Assembly: GCF_002287065.1 (NCBI RefSeq)
Contig: NZ_NSJZ01000008.1
Span: forward strand, 57,821-121,820
Origin: Paracoccus salipaludis
Lineage (GTDB): Bacteria > Pseudomonadota > Alphaproteobacteria > Rhodobacterales > Rhodobacteraceae
Direction of reading: 5' to 3'
DNA: 64,000 nucleotides
The notes beneath the pieces are model-generated. The model did not search any database, was not told the DNA's origin, and saw only the letters and a program-made list of their open reading frames with translations. The position numbers and the translations under genes were made by a program. Numbering within the stretch: position 1 is the stretch's first letter; each line of letters begins with the position of its first letter. Positions 1 to 8,319 of the stretch are shown piece by piece.

Positions 1-258
1 GGAGGCGCGGACCGCGACCTGTTCACGCTGCCCGCTGACGGGGTCGCGGGTCAGGCTCCGGCGACGGTCGCCGATTTCGATCCTGACGAGGACCGGCTGG
101 AGCTGGTGCTGCCCGAGGATCAGATCGCCTCTGCAGAGATAACGCTCGACCTGCAGCCCGACGGATCGGGACTCGTGCTTCTGAACGGACAGGCAGTGGC
201 CCATGTGCTGAACGCCGCCGGTCTGGATGCCGCGCAGATCGCCTTGCGCGCGGCCTGA
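1..258 (+). CDS. C-terminal fragment of an RTX-like protein (5' end outside window)
   Basis: Frame 1 is open from the first base to a TGA at 256-258, giving 85 residues of the end of a longer protein. The segment around residues 4-40 ([12 protein letters not shown], then [14 protein letters not shown]) has the shape of the region that follows hemolysin-type calcium-binding repeats in secreted RTX proteins, where an ADxFxF strand is followed by an xxDFxxxxDxI element. No complete GGxGxD nonapeptide is visible, so the family call is tentative. It ends 131 bases before rpsO; it is not TruB, the usual upstream neighbour of rpsO. Confidence 0.55.
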   Translation, partial: GGADRDLFTLPADGVAGQAPATVADFDPDEDRLELVLPEDQIASAEITLDLQPDGSGLVLLNGQAVAHVLNAAGLDAAQIALRAA

Positions 259-377
259 GCGGACTTTCCTTCCGCCGCCCCTTCCCTTATATGCGCCCGG
301 TCCGCCCGGCGATTCGAGTGGACCCTCCACGGGCCTGTGCTGGACGACATCCCGGCCTGCGCCATCACCCTTCACAT

Positions 378-383
378 CAGGAG
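378..383 (+). promoter_or_regulatory. Shine-Dalgarno site of rpsO
   Basis: AGGAGA lies 6 bases before the ATG at 390. It fixes the start of rpsO and excludes the longer in-frame reading that begins at 291. Confidence 0.8.
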
Positions 384-389
384 ACCCCG

Positions 390-659
390 ATGTCGATCAC
401 CGTTGAAGAAAAAGCCCGCGTCATGGGCGAATACGCCACCAAAGCCGGCGACACCGGCTCGCCCGAAGTGCAGGTGGCCATCCTCAGCTCGCGGATCGCC
501 ACGCTGACCGAGCACTTCAAGACCCACAAGAAGGACAACCACTCGCGCCGTGGCCTTCTGAAGCTGGTCGCCCAGCGCCGCAAGCTGCTGGACTATCTCA
601 AGAAGAAGGACGAGGCGCGCTACACCGACCTGATCGCGCGCCTGGGCCTGCGCCGCTGA
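390..659 (+). CDS. rpsO: 30S ribosomal protein S15
   Basis: S15 is a primary 16S rRNA-binding protein that organises the central domain of the small subunit. The 89-residue product is exactly the usual length. It contains the family core [13 protein letters not shown] (about residues 22-34), the [12 protein letters not shown] segment that contacts rRNA, and the [10 protein letters not shown] helix near the end. The start at 390 is supported by AGGAGA at 378-383. An intrinsic terminator follows at 703-731, so transcription does not simply run on into pnp. In most bacteria rpsO is directly followed by pnp; here two unrelated genes lie between them. Confidence 0.98.
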   Translation: MSITVEEKARVMGEYATKAGDTGSPEVQVAILSSRIATLTEHFKTHKKDNHSRRGLLKLVAQRRKLLDYLKKKDEARYTDLIARLGLRR

Positions 660-702
660 GCCCGAGGGCGCGCAGGCCGCGCCCCATCTGCGATCCCGAT
701 CA

Positions 703-731
703 CGCCCGCGGCGAAAGGCTGCGGGCGTTTT
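703..731 (+). terminator. Intrinsic terminator after rpsO
   Basis: CGCCCGC (703-709) pairs with GCGGGCG (721-727), with an 11-base loop, and is followed by TTTTC. It lies 44 bases after the rpsO stop. Confidence 0.85.
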
Positions 732-756
732 CATTTCCACGCGCCGGGGCATGTGG

Positions 757-771
757 TTAACGATCGATTAA
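757..771 (-). promoter_or_regulatory. Candidate CtrA-binding box
   Basis: The plus strand reads TTAA, seven bases, TTAA, and is preceded by GG. Read on the minus strand this is TTAA-N7-TTAAC, the full consensus of the alphaproteobacterial cell-cycle and motility regulator CtrA. It lies about 77 bases before the start of the gene at 848, within a short AT-rich patch after the rpsO terminator. The match is seen directly; binding is inferred. Confidence 0.55.
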
Positions 772-847
772 AATCCTCCATTTCCATTTCTGGATTCTCT
801 CGCGCCCCTTCGTGATCCTTTGCCTGTAGTCAGACAAAGGATTGATC

Positions 848-1474
848 ATGCCCAACACTGTGAACACGGGCCTCGCCGGCGCGATTGTCAGCCTGCTCGC
901 GCATCTCAGGAATCAGGGACGGAAGAACGGCGTCTCTGCCCCCGAAGAGCCAGCGGCGACCTCTGGGCAAGCAGCGCCTCCGCCCCAGGCTCCTTCCGCC
1001 GCGCCGACGGGCGCAGACAGCGCCGTCCGGTTCGACTTCTCGGCTCCGCCTGCGCAAGCAGCCGCAGCCGCAGCCGCAGCCCCGGCGACGGCCGTTGTGA
1101 AGGCCGCCGCGCCTGCGGCCCATGTCGCCGCCGCTCCGCTTTCCGCGGCGGCTGGCAGCGCGGCCGCCCAAGGCGGCAACTCGGCCGGCGCGGCAACCCC
1201 GAGGACCTCGGGCGCTGGCGGGCAGAATGGTGCCAGCGCGGCGCCCGCGCCCTTCTCCGAGCCGGCGCGGCTGCCCGAGCCTGCGGACCCGGACGACGAA
1301 GCCAGGGCGCGGGCATGGGCGATCAGGACCATCGCGCGCGAAAACACGCTGAGCATGATCGGGCAGATCGCCCGCGTCTCCGAGCGGCCCGAGGCCGGCA
1401 AGGCGGGGACCGAAAGCGGCCACGGCAGCCACGCCGCCCGAGACTCCGAGCCGAGGACCCTGGCCCGGGCCTGA
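848..1474 (+). CDS. Ala/Pro-rich low-complexity protein, function unknown
   Basis: This 208-residue product is not a family I recognise. It opens with a short amphipathic segment (about residues 1-25), has a long Ala/Pro/Gly linker (about 35-145), and ends with a predicted helical part (DEARARAWAIRTIARENTLSMIGQIARV, split here as about residues 152-179) and a charged tail. There is no signal peptide or obvious membrane span. The ATG at 848 is chosen because AAAGGA (836-841) sits about 6 bases upstream; a TTG at 842 is in frame but lies too close to that site. A CtrA-type box lies upstream at 757-771, suggesting a cell-cycle or motility-linked protein. High-GC low-complexity frames can be spurious, so the call is moderate. 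Confidence 0.6.
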   Translation: MPNTVNTGLAGAIVSLLAHLRNQGRKNGVSAPEEPAATSGQAAPPPQAPSAAPTGADSAVRFDFSAPPAQAAAAAAAAPATAVVKAAAPAAHVAAAPLSAAAGSAAAQGGNSAGAATPRTSGAGGQNGASAAPAPFSEPARLPEPADPDDEARARAWAIRTIARENTLSMIGQIARVSERPEAGKAGTESGHGSHAARDSEPRTLARA

Positions 1475-1505
1475 TCCCGTGGGGCGCCCTTGCGGGCGGC
1501 GTGCC

Positions 1506-2363
1506 TTACGGCCGCCGCCCGTTTCCTGTTCCGGCGCGCCTGTCAGTCCCGCCAAGGGGCAGAGCCGCAGGGTCGCCATCGCAGCCGGGAAGGGCCTCCC
1601 CCACCCTGGCGGCGGCGGCGAGGATGCCGGGGCCAAGCATCACCTCCATGCCGCGTGCCCTCGCCTCATCGACAAGCTGCATCAGCAGCCGCGCCTCGCG
1701 TTCGGGAGAGTGATGCCCCCGCGCCCGCACGCGCTGCCGCGTTTCGGCATCCGTCCGGTCGCGCGCGTCGTAGTCCGGCACATAGCGCGTGGTGAAGAAG
1801 GTGAAGCCGACAATCCCCACCGCCTGCGCGGGCGAGGCCAGCAGCAGGCTGGCGCAGACCAGCCCGGTCGTCGGCGCGAAGCCGCCCAGCCGGCGGCACA
1901 GCGCGCGATGGTGGTCGAGCGGCGCGATCCTCAGATCCGTCGCGGGCGGCAGATCGCCTGCGAATGCGACCGTGCGCAGGAAATCGCCGCGCGTGGGCAG
2001 GCGGTGGACGATCAGCCTCACGCCCGCGCGGCGCAGGTTCTCGGGGGCGACGGGCCGCGTTTCTGCCGTCAGGCAGTGGAACAGCACGTCGCAGCGATAC
2101 GGGTGACCCGGCACTGCCGCGATGGGCGTGTCCAGGCCGTTGTTCATGCGGACAACGGTGTCGAACCCCGCGCATCCCAGTTCCGCCAGATCGTCCTCGA
2201 CCGTGCGGGCGGGGCCGACGATCAGCACCCGGCGGTCACGGAACGCCTGAAGGTCCAGCGCAAATCCCGGTCCCAGCCGATGGTGGAGGATGCGGTGCGC
2301 CACTCCGCGCAGCGGCTTGGGCGTGGCGCGGGCCAGCAGGGCATAGGTCGGATGCACGATCAT
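1506..2363 (-). CDS. GT29 (sialyltransferase-like) family protein
   Basis: This 285-residue product shows the sialylmotif pattern of CAZy family GT29, which is best known from eukaryotic CMP-sialic acid transferases. There is a Rossmann-type VLIVGPA (46-52), a large-motif-like VVRMNNG (70-76), a small-motif-like PTTGL followed by a hydrophobic helix and GFTFF (164-190), and an HxxxxE at H218/E223 matching motif VS. There is no signal peptide or membrane anchor, so it is probably cytoplasmic, using a nucleotide-activated sugar to modify a surface glycan. The last 40 or so residues are Pro/Gly/Arg-rich and probably disordered. It stands alone, convergent with the gene at 848 and divergent from pnp. 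The donor and acceptor cannot be told from sequence. Confidence 0.7.
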   Translation of the reverse strand: MIVHPTYALLARATPKPLRGVAHRILHHRLGPGFALDLQAFRDRRVLIVGPARTVEDDLAELGCAGFDTVVRMNNGLDTPIAAVPGHPYRCDVLFHCLTAETRPVAPENLRRAGVRLIVHRLPTRGDFLRTVAFAGDLPPATDLRIAPLDHHRALCRRLGGFAPTTGLVCASLLLASPAQAVGIVGFTFFTTRYVPDYDARDRTDAETRQRVRARGHHSPEREARLLMQLVDEARARGMEVMLGPGILAAAARVGEALPGCDGDPAALPLGGTDRRAGTGNGRRP

Positions 2364-2426
2364 TCCAGATCCCGGGGTGGCCCCTCCCGCCGCGCACCCC
2401 GGCCCGGGGAAGGGGGCGGCCCTCCC

Positions 2427-2457
2427 TTGTCGGCAACGGGGTGACGACCAATATACT
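2427..2457 (+). promoter_or_regulatory. Candidate promoter of pnp
   Basis: A good -10 element TATACT (2452-2457) stands out in GC-rich surroundings, with TTGTCG (2427-2432) upstream. The 19-base spacer is longer than ideal, so the -35 element is uncertain. It would give a leader of roughly 140 bases carrying the two hairpins at 2466-2490 and 2553-2576. Confidence 0.4.
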
Positions 2458-2465
2458 TTTCACCA

Positions 2466-2490
2466 GACCGGTTTTCCTGTAAAGCCGGTC
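2466..2490 (+). repeat. Leader hairpin 1 upstream of pnp
   Basis: GACCGG (2466-2471) pairs with CCGGTC (2485-2490), extended inward by TTT/AAA. It starts just downstream of the TATACT element. A second stem, GGCCGCC (2553-2559) with GGCGGCC (2570-2576), lies closer to the start codon. In E. coli the pnp leader is a stem processed by RNase III and PNPase for autoregulation; a similar role here is inferred. Confidence 0.5.
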
Positions 2491-2604
2491 AATCTGCGAC
2501 GTGAGGCCCGCCCCCCGGCCGCATGCGAAGGATTGGGGGGAGGCGGCAATGGGGCCGCCATATGACACGGGCGGCCGAGGGCCGGTGCGCCCTGAGGAAA
2601 CTGC

Positions 2605-4752
2605 ATGTTCGACGAAGTGAAGAAATCGATCCAGTGGGGCGGTGAAACGCTGACGCTGGAAACGGGCAAGGTTGCCCGCCAGGCTGACGGCTCGGTCATC
2701 GCCACGCTGGGCGAAACCTCGGTGATGGCGAACGTCACCTTCGCCAAGGAGCCGAAGCCGGGTCAGGACTTCTTTCCCCTGACCGTCCATTACCAGGAAA
2801 AATACTATGCCGCCGGCAAGATCCCGGGCGGCTTCTTCAAGCGCGAGGCGCGGCCGACCGAAAAGGAAACGCTGACCGCCCGCCTGATCGACCGCCCCTG
2901 CCGTCCGCTGTTCGCGCCGGGCTTCAAGAACGAAGTCCTGGTGATGTGCACCGTGCTGAGCCACGACCTGGTCAACGATCCCGACATCGTGGCGATGATC
3001 GCCGCCTCGGCCGCGCTGACGATCTCGGGCGTGCCCTTCATGGGCCCGATCGGCGCCGCGCGCGTGGGCTTTGCCAATGGCGAATACGTCCTGAACCCGG
3101 ACGTGGCCGACATGGACAACCTGCGGGGCAACCCCGAACAGCGTCTGGACCTGGTCGTCGCCGGGACCAAGGACGCCGTGATGATGGTCGAATCGGAAGC
3201 CTATGAGCTGACCGAGGAAGAGATGCTGGGCGCCGTCAAGTTCGGCCACGAGCAGATGCAGCCGGTCATCGACCTGATCATCGACCTGGCCGAGGACGCC
3301 GCGAAAGAGCCCTTCGACTTCCAGTCGCCCGACTATTCCGAGCTTTACGCCCGCGTGAAGTCGCTGGGCGAGCAAGGGATGCGCGCGGCTTATGCGATCA
3401 TCGACAAGTCCGACCGCCGCGACGCCATCCAGGCCGTGCGCGAGCAGATCGTCGCCGGCCTGTCCGAAGAGGAACTGGCCAACCCGAACCTGGGTTCGGC
3501 GCTGAAGAAGCTGGAATCGGGCATCCTGCGGGGCGACATCATCCGCGGCGGCGCCCGGATCGACGGCCGCGACAACCGCACCATCCGCCCCATCGACTCG
3601 GAAGTGGGCATCCTGCCGCGCACCCACGGCTCGGCGCTGTTCACCCGCGGGGAAACCCAGGCGCTGGTCGTGACCACGCTGGGCACGGGCGACGACGAGC
3701 AGATCATCGACGCGCTGCACGGCAACTCGCGTTCCAACTTCCTGCTGCACTACAACTTCCCGCCCTATTCGGTGGGCGAGGTGGGCCGCGTGGGTTCGCC
3801 CGGCCGCCGCGAGATCGGCCACGGCAAGCTGGCCTGGCGCGCGCTGCAGGCGGTGCTGCCGGCCCCGACCGACTTCCCCTACACCATCCGCGTCGTGTCC
3901 GAGATCACCGAGTCGAACGGCTCGTCCTCCATGGCCTCGGTCTGCGGCGGCTCGCTGTCGATGATGGACGCAGGCGTGCCGCTGAAGGCGCCGGTCGCGG
4001 GCGTGGCCATGGGCCTCGTGCTTGAGGACGGCGACAACTGGGCCGTGCTGACCGACATCCTGGGCGACGAGGATCACCTCGGCGACATGGACTTCAAGGT
4101 CGCGGGCACCGAGAACGGCATCACCTCGCTGCAGATGGACATCAAGGTCCAGGGGATCACCCCCGAGATCATGGGCCAGGCCCTGGCGCAAGCCAAGGAA
4201 GGCCGGATGCACATTCTCGGCGAGATGTCGAAGGCCCTGACCGAAGGCCGCCGCGAGTTCTCGGCCCATGCCCCGCGCATCGAGACGATGACGATCCCGA
4301 CCGACAAGATCCGCGAAGTGATCGGCTCGGGCGGCAAGGTCATCCGCGAGATCGTGGAAACCTCGGGCGCCAAGGTCGACATCAACGACGACGGCACCAT
4401 CAAGATCGCCTCGGCCAACGCCGATTCGATCAAGAAGGCTTATGACATGATCTACTCGATCGTGGCCGAGCCCGAGGAAGGCAAGATCTACACCGGCAAG
4501 GTCGTCAAGCTGGTGGACTTCGGCGCCTTCGTGAACTTCTTCGGCAAGCGCGACGGCCTGGTGCATGTCAGCCAGATCGCCGGCAAGCGCCTTCAGCACC
4601 CGAACGAGGTCCTGAAGGAAGGCCAGGAGGTCAAGGTCAAGCTGCTGGGCTTCGACGACCGCGGCAAGGTCCGCCTGGGCATGAAGATGGTGGACCAGGA
4701 AACCGGCGAGGAGATTTCCGAGCCGAAGAAGGAAGACGCGCAGGCCGAGTGA
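2605..4752 (+). CDS. pnp: Polyribonucleotide nucleotidyltransferase (PNPase)
   Basis: PNPase degrades RNA 3'-to-5' by phosphorolysis and acts in the RNA degradosome. The 715 residues carry the full architecture: first RNase PH core (about 12-145), helical linker, second catalytic RNase PH core (about 320-545, with the [14 protein letters not shown] active-site region near 490), KH domain with the GSGG loop near residue 573, and S1 domain from about 627 ([12 protein letters not shown]). The ATG at 2605 has TGAGGAAA about 5 bases upstream. The tail is short and acidic. A strong terminator follows at 4775-4801. The gene lies alone, 1.9 kb from rpsO. Confidence 0.99.
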   Translation: MFDEVKKSIQWGGETLTLETGKVARQADGSVIATLGETSVMANVTFAKEPKPGQDFFPLTVHYQEKYYAAGKIPGGFFKREARPTEKETLTARLIDRPCRPLFAPGFKNEVLVMCTVLSHDLVNDPDIVAMIAASAALTISGVPFMGPIGAARVGFANGEYVLNPDVADMDNLRGNPEQRLDLVVAGTKDAVMMVESEAYELTEEEMLGAVKFGHEQMQPVIDLIIDLAEDAAKEPFDFQSPDYSELYARVKSLGEQGMRAAYAIIDKSDRRDAIQAVREQIVAGLSEEELANPNLGSALKKLESGILRGDIIRGGARIDGRDNRTIRPIDSEVGILPRTHGSALFTRGETQALVVTTLGTGDDEQIIDALHGNSRSNFLLHYNFPPYSVGEVGRVGSPGRREIGHGKLAWRALQAVLPAPTDFPYTIRVVSEITESNGSSSMASVCGGSLSMMDAGVPLKAPVAGVAMGLVLEDGDNWAVLTDILGDEDHLGDMDFKVAGTENGITSLQMDIKVQGITPEIMGQALAQAKEGRMHILGEMSKALTEGRREFSAHAPRIETMTIPTDKIREVIGSGGKVIREIVETSGAKVDINDDGTIKIASANADSIKKAYDMIYSIVAEPEEGKIYTGKVVKLVDFGAFVNFFGKRDGLVHVSQIAGKRLQHPNEVLKEGQEVKVKLLGFDDRGKVRLGMKMVDQETGEEISEPKKEDAQAE

Positions 4753-4774
4753 TCCCTGCCATGTGACGCCCGAA

Positions 4775-4801
4775 GGCCCCGGTCACCGCCGGGGCCTTTT
4801 T
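4775..4801 (+). terminator. Intrinsic terminator after pnp
   Basis: GGCCCCGG (4775-4782) pairs perfectly with CCGGGGCC (4789-4796), with a six-base loop, followed by TTTTT. Confidence 0.95.
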
Positions 4802-4885
4802 CATGCGCGGAATTCGCTTTCCGTCCGGATCGGTGAATGGGCATTGAAATGCGTCCAATGTCATCACGATCCTTGCCGATTGACC

Positions 4886-4903
4886 ATCATTGCTTATCAT
4901 TGC
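4886..4903 (+). repeat. Direct repeat ATCATTGC x2 upstream of the PP-loop gene
   Basis: ATCATTGC occurs at 4886-4893 and again at 4896-4903, a period of exactly 10 bases (about one helical turn), 89 bases before the gene at 4992. It could be a regulator half-site pair; this is position-based inference only. Confidence 0.3.
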
Positions 4904-4991
4904 GGCAGGGCCGGATACGCGCGCCATGCCGCAATGGGATTGTTCGCGTTTACCCCCGCCATGTCGGTTGTTTGTATGTTGCAGGTAATAC

Positions 4992-6146
4992 GTGTCAAAG
5001 ATCAGCATCCGGGCGGATCAGAAGCGCCTTGGCCAGGGCGTGCGAAGATTTCTGATCGTCGAATCCGATACACCGCTGCGCAGGCTGCGGCATCATCGAA
5101 TCTTTTTCGATATCCCCGAGGGAGTCACCGGCCGCCCGGCGCTGCTGGATTGCCATGTCGCGCCCGCCCTGATGCTGGCCATGGCCGAGGGCCGGGACCT
5201 GTTCGTCCGGGGTCCGGTTTCGCGCCGGATGATCCACAACGCTTATGAATTCGTCGAGGCCTGGGCCAGCTGGCGCCCCGCGCTGTTCTCGCGCGTCGGG
5301 ATCGAGGCCGAGAGCATCGTGGATCAGGTGGATGATCGCCCGTCCCGCGCGATCCAGGCCTTCAGCGGCGGATTGGATGCGCTGTACACCACCTGGTACC
5401 ACAGGATCGGCGGACCCGGGCAGGCCTGCAGGCCGCTGCAGGCGGCATTGCTGGTCCAGGGCTTCGACATCTCGCTCCGTGACGACCGCAGCATGCAGAT
5501 CATCTACGATCAGGGGCGGGCGACCCTCGACACGGTCGGTGTTCGCCTGTTCCGGATGAAGACCAACCTGAAGAAGGCGATCCGCATCGACTGGGAAATG
5601 TTCCACGGCGCCGCCATCGCCTGCGCCCTGATGCAGTTTTCCGACCAGTTCAACCAAGGGCTGATCGGCAGCAGCGGTCCCTATGATGCCCTGGAAATCC
5701 CCTGGGGCTCGAATCCCATCACCGATCCCTTGGTGGGCGGCGGCGCCATGACGATCCACCATGACGGTTGCGGGCGGTCGCGCAATGACAAGATCAATGC
5801 CGTTGCGGGCTGGCCGGTGGCGGCCGACAACCTGCGAGTGTGCTGGCGCAATTCCGATCCCTCGCAGAATTGCGGCATTTGCGAGAAATGCATCCGCACT
5901 GCGCTGGGCTTTCTGGCCAATGGCCATGCAATTCCGAAAAGTCTCAGGGCCGACATTTCGGTGGCCGACATCCTCGGCTGCCCGACCGACAACAAGGTCC
6001 AGAGGGATCGTTTCCGCCAGCTTCGGGATCTCGCGGTCCGCAATGGTGTGACTGGCGCCTGGGTGGATGCGATCGGCGCCAAGCTGCAGTCCAGAAATCC
6101 GGCGCGACGGAAGCCGAAGGTGGTGGTCCTTCCGCGCGCCGCCTGA
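4992..6146 (+). CDS. QueC-like PP-loop superfamily protein, function unknown
   Basis: This 384-residue protein has a PP-loop-type nucleotide-binding motif SGGLDA (125-130) and, 150 residues later, a cysteine set C284-x9-C294-x2-C297-x2-C300. That is the zinc-site spacing of QueC-type (7-cyano-7-deazaguanine synthase) enzymes, which adenylate a carboxylate with ATP. The first 120 residues match nothing I know, and the tail (about 362-384) is basic. True QueC is about 230 residues, so this is a distinct family. It stands alone between the pnp terminator and its own hairpin at 6158-6180. Its upstream region and codon use look less GC-rich than the neighbours, hinting at acquisition. The ATG at 4992 follows a GTAATACGTGTCAAAG stretch with no strong Shine-Dalgarno site, so the start is uncertain. 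Confidence 0.65.
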   Translation: MSKISIRADQKRLGQGVRRFLIVESDTPLRRLRHHRIFFDIPEGVTGRPALLDCHVAPALMLAMAEGRDLFVRGPVSRRMIHNAYEFVEAWASWRPALFSRVGIEAESIVDQVDDRPSRAIQAFSGGLDALYTTWYHRIGGPGQACRPLQAALLVQGFDISLRDDRSMQIIYDQGRATLDTVGVRLFRMKTNLKKAIRIDWEMFHGAAIACALMQFSDQFNQGLIGSSGPYDALEIPWGSNPITDPLVGGGAMTIHHDGCGRSRNDKINAVAGWPVAADNLRVCWRNSDPSQNCGICEKCIRTALGFLANGHAIPKSLRADISVADILGCPTDNKVQRDRFRQLRDLAVRNGVTGAWVDAIGAKLQSRNPARRKPKVVVLPRAA

Positions 6147-6157
6147 CCCGCCGGACA

Positions 6158-6180
6158 GCGCGCCCCTTTCGGGGGCGCGC
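6158..6180 (+). terminator. Hairpin after the PP-loop gene
   Basis: GCGCGCCCC (6158-6166) pairs with GGGGCGCGC (6172-6180), with a TTTCG loop. The downstream tract AGTGTGTTTGG is only moderately T-rich, so termination strength is uncertain. Confidence 0.6.
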
Positions 6181-6244
6181 AGTGTGTTTGGCAAGCCGCC
6201 CCGCGCGCGCTAGGAACTGCGGGAAACGAGGGCGCGAGGGGCAC

Positions 6245-7174
6245 ATGATCTGCGCGGGGCTGGATATCGGCGGGACCAAGATCGAGGCGCGGCTGTTCGA
6301 CGCCGACTTGCAGGCGACCCATTCGCACCGGGTGCCGACCCCCCGTGCCAGCGCGGATGCCTTCTTCGCCGCCGTGGGGGAACAGGTCGCCTGGCTGCGG
6401 GAACGTGCAGGCGCCGACCTGCCCATCGGCATCGCCATGACCGGCGTGGTCGAGCCCGACACGGGCCTCGCCCAGACCGCGAACCTGCCGATCAGCGGCC
6501 AGCCCATGGCCGAGCGCCTGACCGCCGTCGCGGGCCGCCCCCTGCCGGTGATGAACGATTCCATGGCGCTTGCCTTTTCCGAGGCGAACGGCGGCGCGGC
6601 CGATGGCGCGGCGGCCGTCGTCGGGCTGATCTTCGGGACCGGGGTCGCTGCGGGCATCTGCGTCGACGGCCGCCCCGCCGCGCGCTACGGCGGCATCGCG
6701 GCGGAACTCGGCCATTGCGGGATGCCGGCCCGGGCGCTGGACCGGCACGGCCTGGGCCTGTGGCGCTGCGGCTGCGGGCGGGACGGCTGCATCGAGGCCT
6801 ATATCCCGGGACCGGGGCTGATCCGGCTGGCCGCCCACATGGGCCTTGGCGAGATCGCGCCGCCCGAACTGGCCGCCCGCGCCGCCGGCGGGGACGCGCA
6901 GGCCGAGGCGGTGCTGGCCACCTGGGCGGACCTTTCCGCCGAGGCGCTCGAGATCCTGCAGATGACGATCGATCCGCAGATCGTGGTGCTGGGGGGCGGC
7001 CTGTCGCAGATGCCCGGCTTCGTGGAGCGGCTCGAGGCGGCGCTGCCCGCGCGCCTGATGCCCGGCACCCCGCGTCCCATCCTGCGGCTCGCGCGCCACG
7101 GGGACGCCAGCGGCGTGCGCGGCGCGGCCCTGCTGGCCCGCATGGCCGCGGCAGAGCAGCCTTGGACCTGCTGA
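6245..7174 (+). CDS. ROK-family sugar kinase, probably N-acetylglucosamine kinase
   Basis: This cytoplasmic kinase of 309 residues belongs to the ROK family. It has the phosphate-binding LDIGGTK near the N-terminus (residues 6-12), the MNDSMALA segment containing the catalytic Asp, GTGVAAG, and the ROK zinc signature with GHCG followed by CGCGRDGCIE. Its stop overlaps the start of nagA, so the natural substrate is probably N-acetylglucosamine, phosphorylated to GlcNAc-6-P and passed to NagA. The ATG at 6245 is preceded by GAGGGGC. It could instead act on N-acetylmannosamine or glucose; the nagA coupling favours GlcNAc. Confidence 0.85.
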   Translation: MICAGLDIGGTKIEARLFDADLQATHSHRVPTPRASADAFFAAVGEQVAWLRERAGADLPIGIAMTGVVEPDTGLAQTANLPISGQPMAERLTAVAGRPLPVMNDSMALAFSEANGGAADGAAAVVGLIFGTGVAAGICVDGRPAARYGGIAAELGHCGMPARALDRHGLGLWRCGCGRDGCIEAYIPGPGLIRLAAHMGLGEIAPPELAARAAGGDAQAEAVLATWADLSAEALEILQMTIDPQIVVLGGGLSQMPGFVERLEAALPARLMPGTPRPILRLARHGDASGVRGAALLARMAAAEQPWTC

Positions 7175-8271
7175 TCGCCCCCGGCCTGACCTGGGTCCGG
7201 GGCGCGTTGCGGGAAGGGCTGGGGGTCCGGCTGCGGGACGGCCGCGTGGTTTCGGCCGGGCCGCTGGGGTCTGCCACGCCCGACCTGCGTGTGCATCTGC
7301 TGATGCCGGGCGCGACCGACCTGCAGGTGAACGGGGGCGGGGGCGTGCTGTTCAACGCGGACCCCTCGCCCGGCGGGATCGCCGCGATCCGGGCCGCGCA
7401 TCATGGCCTCGGCACCCATGCGATCCTGCCCACCGTCATCACCGACGCGCCCGACGTGATGGAGGCCGCAGCCGAGGCGGTGATCGCCGCCCGGGAAGCC
7501 CCCGGCATCGCGGGCATCCATATCGAGGGGCCCCATATCGCGCCCGAGCGGCGGGGCACCCACGACGCGCGCCATGTCCGCCCGCTGGACGAGCGCACCT
7601 TGGCCGTGCTGTCGCGCCTGCGGGCGGCAGGCGTGCCGGTGCTGCTGACGCTGGCGCCGGAACGCGCCGATCCGGCGCTGCTGGCACGCGCGGCGGCCCT
7701 GGGCGTGGTGCTGTCCGCAGGCCATTCCTCGGCCACGGCCGAAGAGGCGCAGGCGGCCTTTGACCGGGGCGTCACGATGGTCACGCATCTCTTCAACGCC
7801 ATGCCGCCGCTTCATCACCGCGACCCCGGCCTTGCCGCAGCCGCGATCCTGTCGGATGCCTGGGTGGGGCTGATCCCCGACGGCATCCACGTGGACTGGG
7901 CCATGCTGCGGCTGGCGCTGGCCGCCCGTCCCCGGCCGGACCGCTGCTTCATCGTCTCGGACGCCATGCCCACGGTGGGCGGCCCCGACGCCTTCACGCT
8001 GTATGGCCGGCGGATCGAGGTCCGGGACAGACGCCTGGTGAACGCCGAAGGAGCGCTGGCGGGTGCCCATGTGGACATGCTGACCGGCGTGGCACGGCTG
8101 CACCGGCAGGGCGGCGTTCCCCTTGAAAGCTGCATCGCCATGGCGACCGACGCGCCGCGCGCGGCCATGGGCTTGCCGCCCCTGGAGATTGCGCCGGGAA
8201 CGCCCGCGGGCAGCCTGGCGGTGCTGGACGAAGCCTTGGGCTTCGCCGGTTGGCTCGACCGCCTGTTATAA
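7162..8271 (+). CDS. nagA: N-acetylglucosamine-6-phosphate deacetylase
   Basis: NagA hydrolyses GlcNAc-6-P to glucosamine-6-P and acetate in amino-sugar and peptidoglycan recycling. From the TTG start at 7162 the product is 369 residues, close to the usual 380. Metal and catalytic residues are in place: HIEGPHI (E122), SAGHSS (H188), THLFNAM (H209) and VSDAMP (D267). The TTG lies inside the kinase gene, 13 bases overlapping its end, and no ATG is in frame nearby; the reading frame aligns with NagA proteins from this point. The overlap implies translational coupling. No nagB deaminase or GlcNAc transporter lies next to the pair. Confidence 0.92.
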   Translation: MDLLIAPGLTWVRGALREGLGVRLRDGRVVSAGPLGSATPDLRVHLLMPGATDLQVNGGGGVLFNADPSPGGIAAIRAAHHGLGTHAILPTVITDAPDVMEAAAEAVIAAREAPGIAGIHIEGPHIAPERRGTHDARHVRPLDERTLAVLSRLRAAGVPVLLTLAPERADPALLARAAALGVVLSAGHSSATAEEAQAAFDRGVTMVTHLFNAMPPLHHRDPGLAAAAILSDAWVGLIPDGIHVDWAMLRLALAARPRPDRCFIVSDAMPTVGGPDAFTLYGRRIEVRDRRLVNAEGALAGAHVDMLTGVARLHRQGGVPLESCIAMATDAPRAAMGLPPLEIAPGTPAGSLAVLDEALGFAGWLDRLL

Positions 8272-8319
8272 CGGATTCGTGCCCTTGCCGGGCTGCGGCC
8301 CCGCTGCAATGCTGGCGCC

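Noticed and set aside
1479..2444. A 321-residue plus-strand frame opposite the GT29-like gene
   Set aside because: It is Arg/Gly/Pro-rich with no motifs; the minus frame has matching sialylmotifs.
2236..4599. A 787-residue open frame on the minus strand opposite pnp
   Set aside because: It is the antisense shadow of pnp: high GC at codon position three leaves the opposite frame open. It is rich in His, Asp and Arg with no domain, and pnp is certain.
4880..4900. TTGACC with TATCAT as a promoter before the PP-loop gene
   Set aside because: The spacing between the two hexamers is only 9 bases, too short for a sigma-70 promoter.
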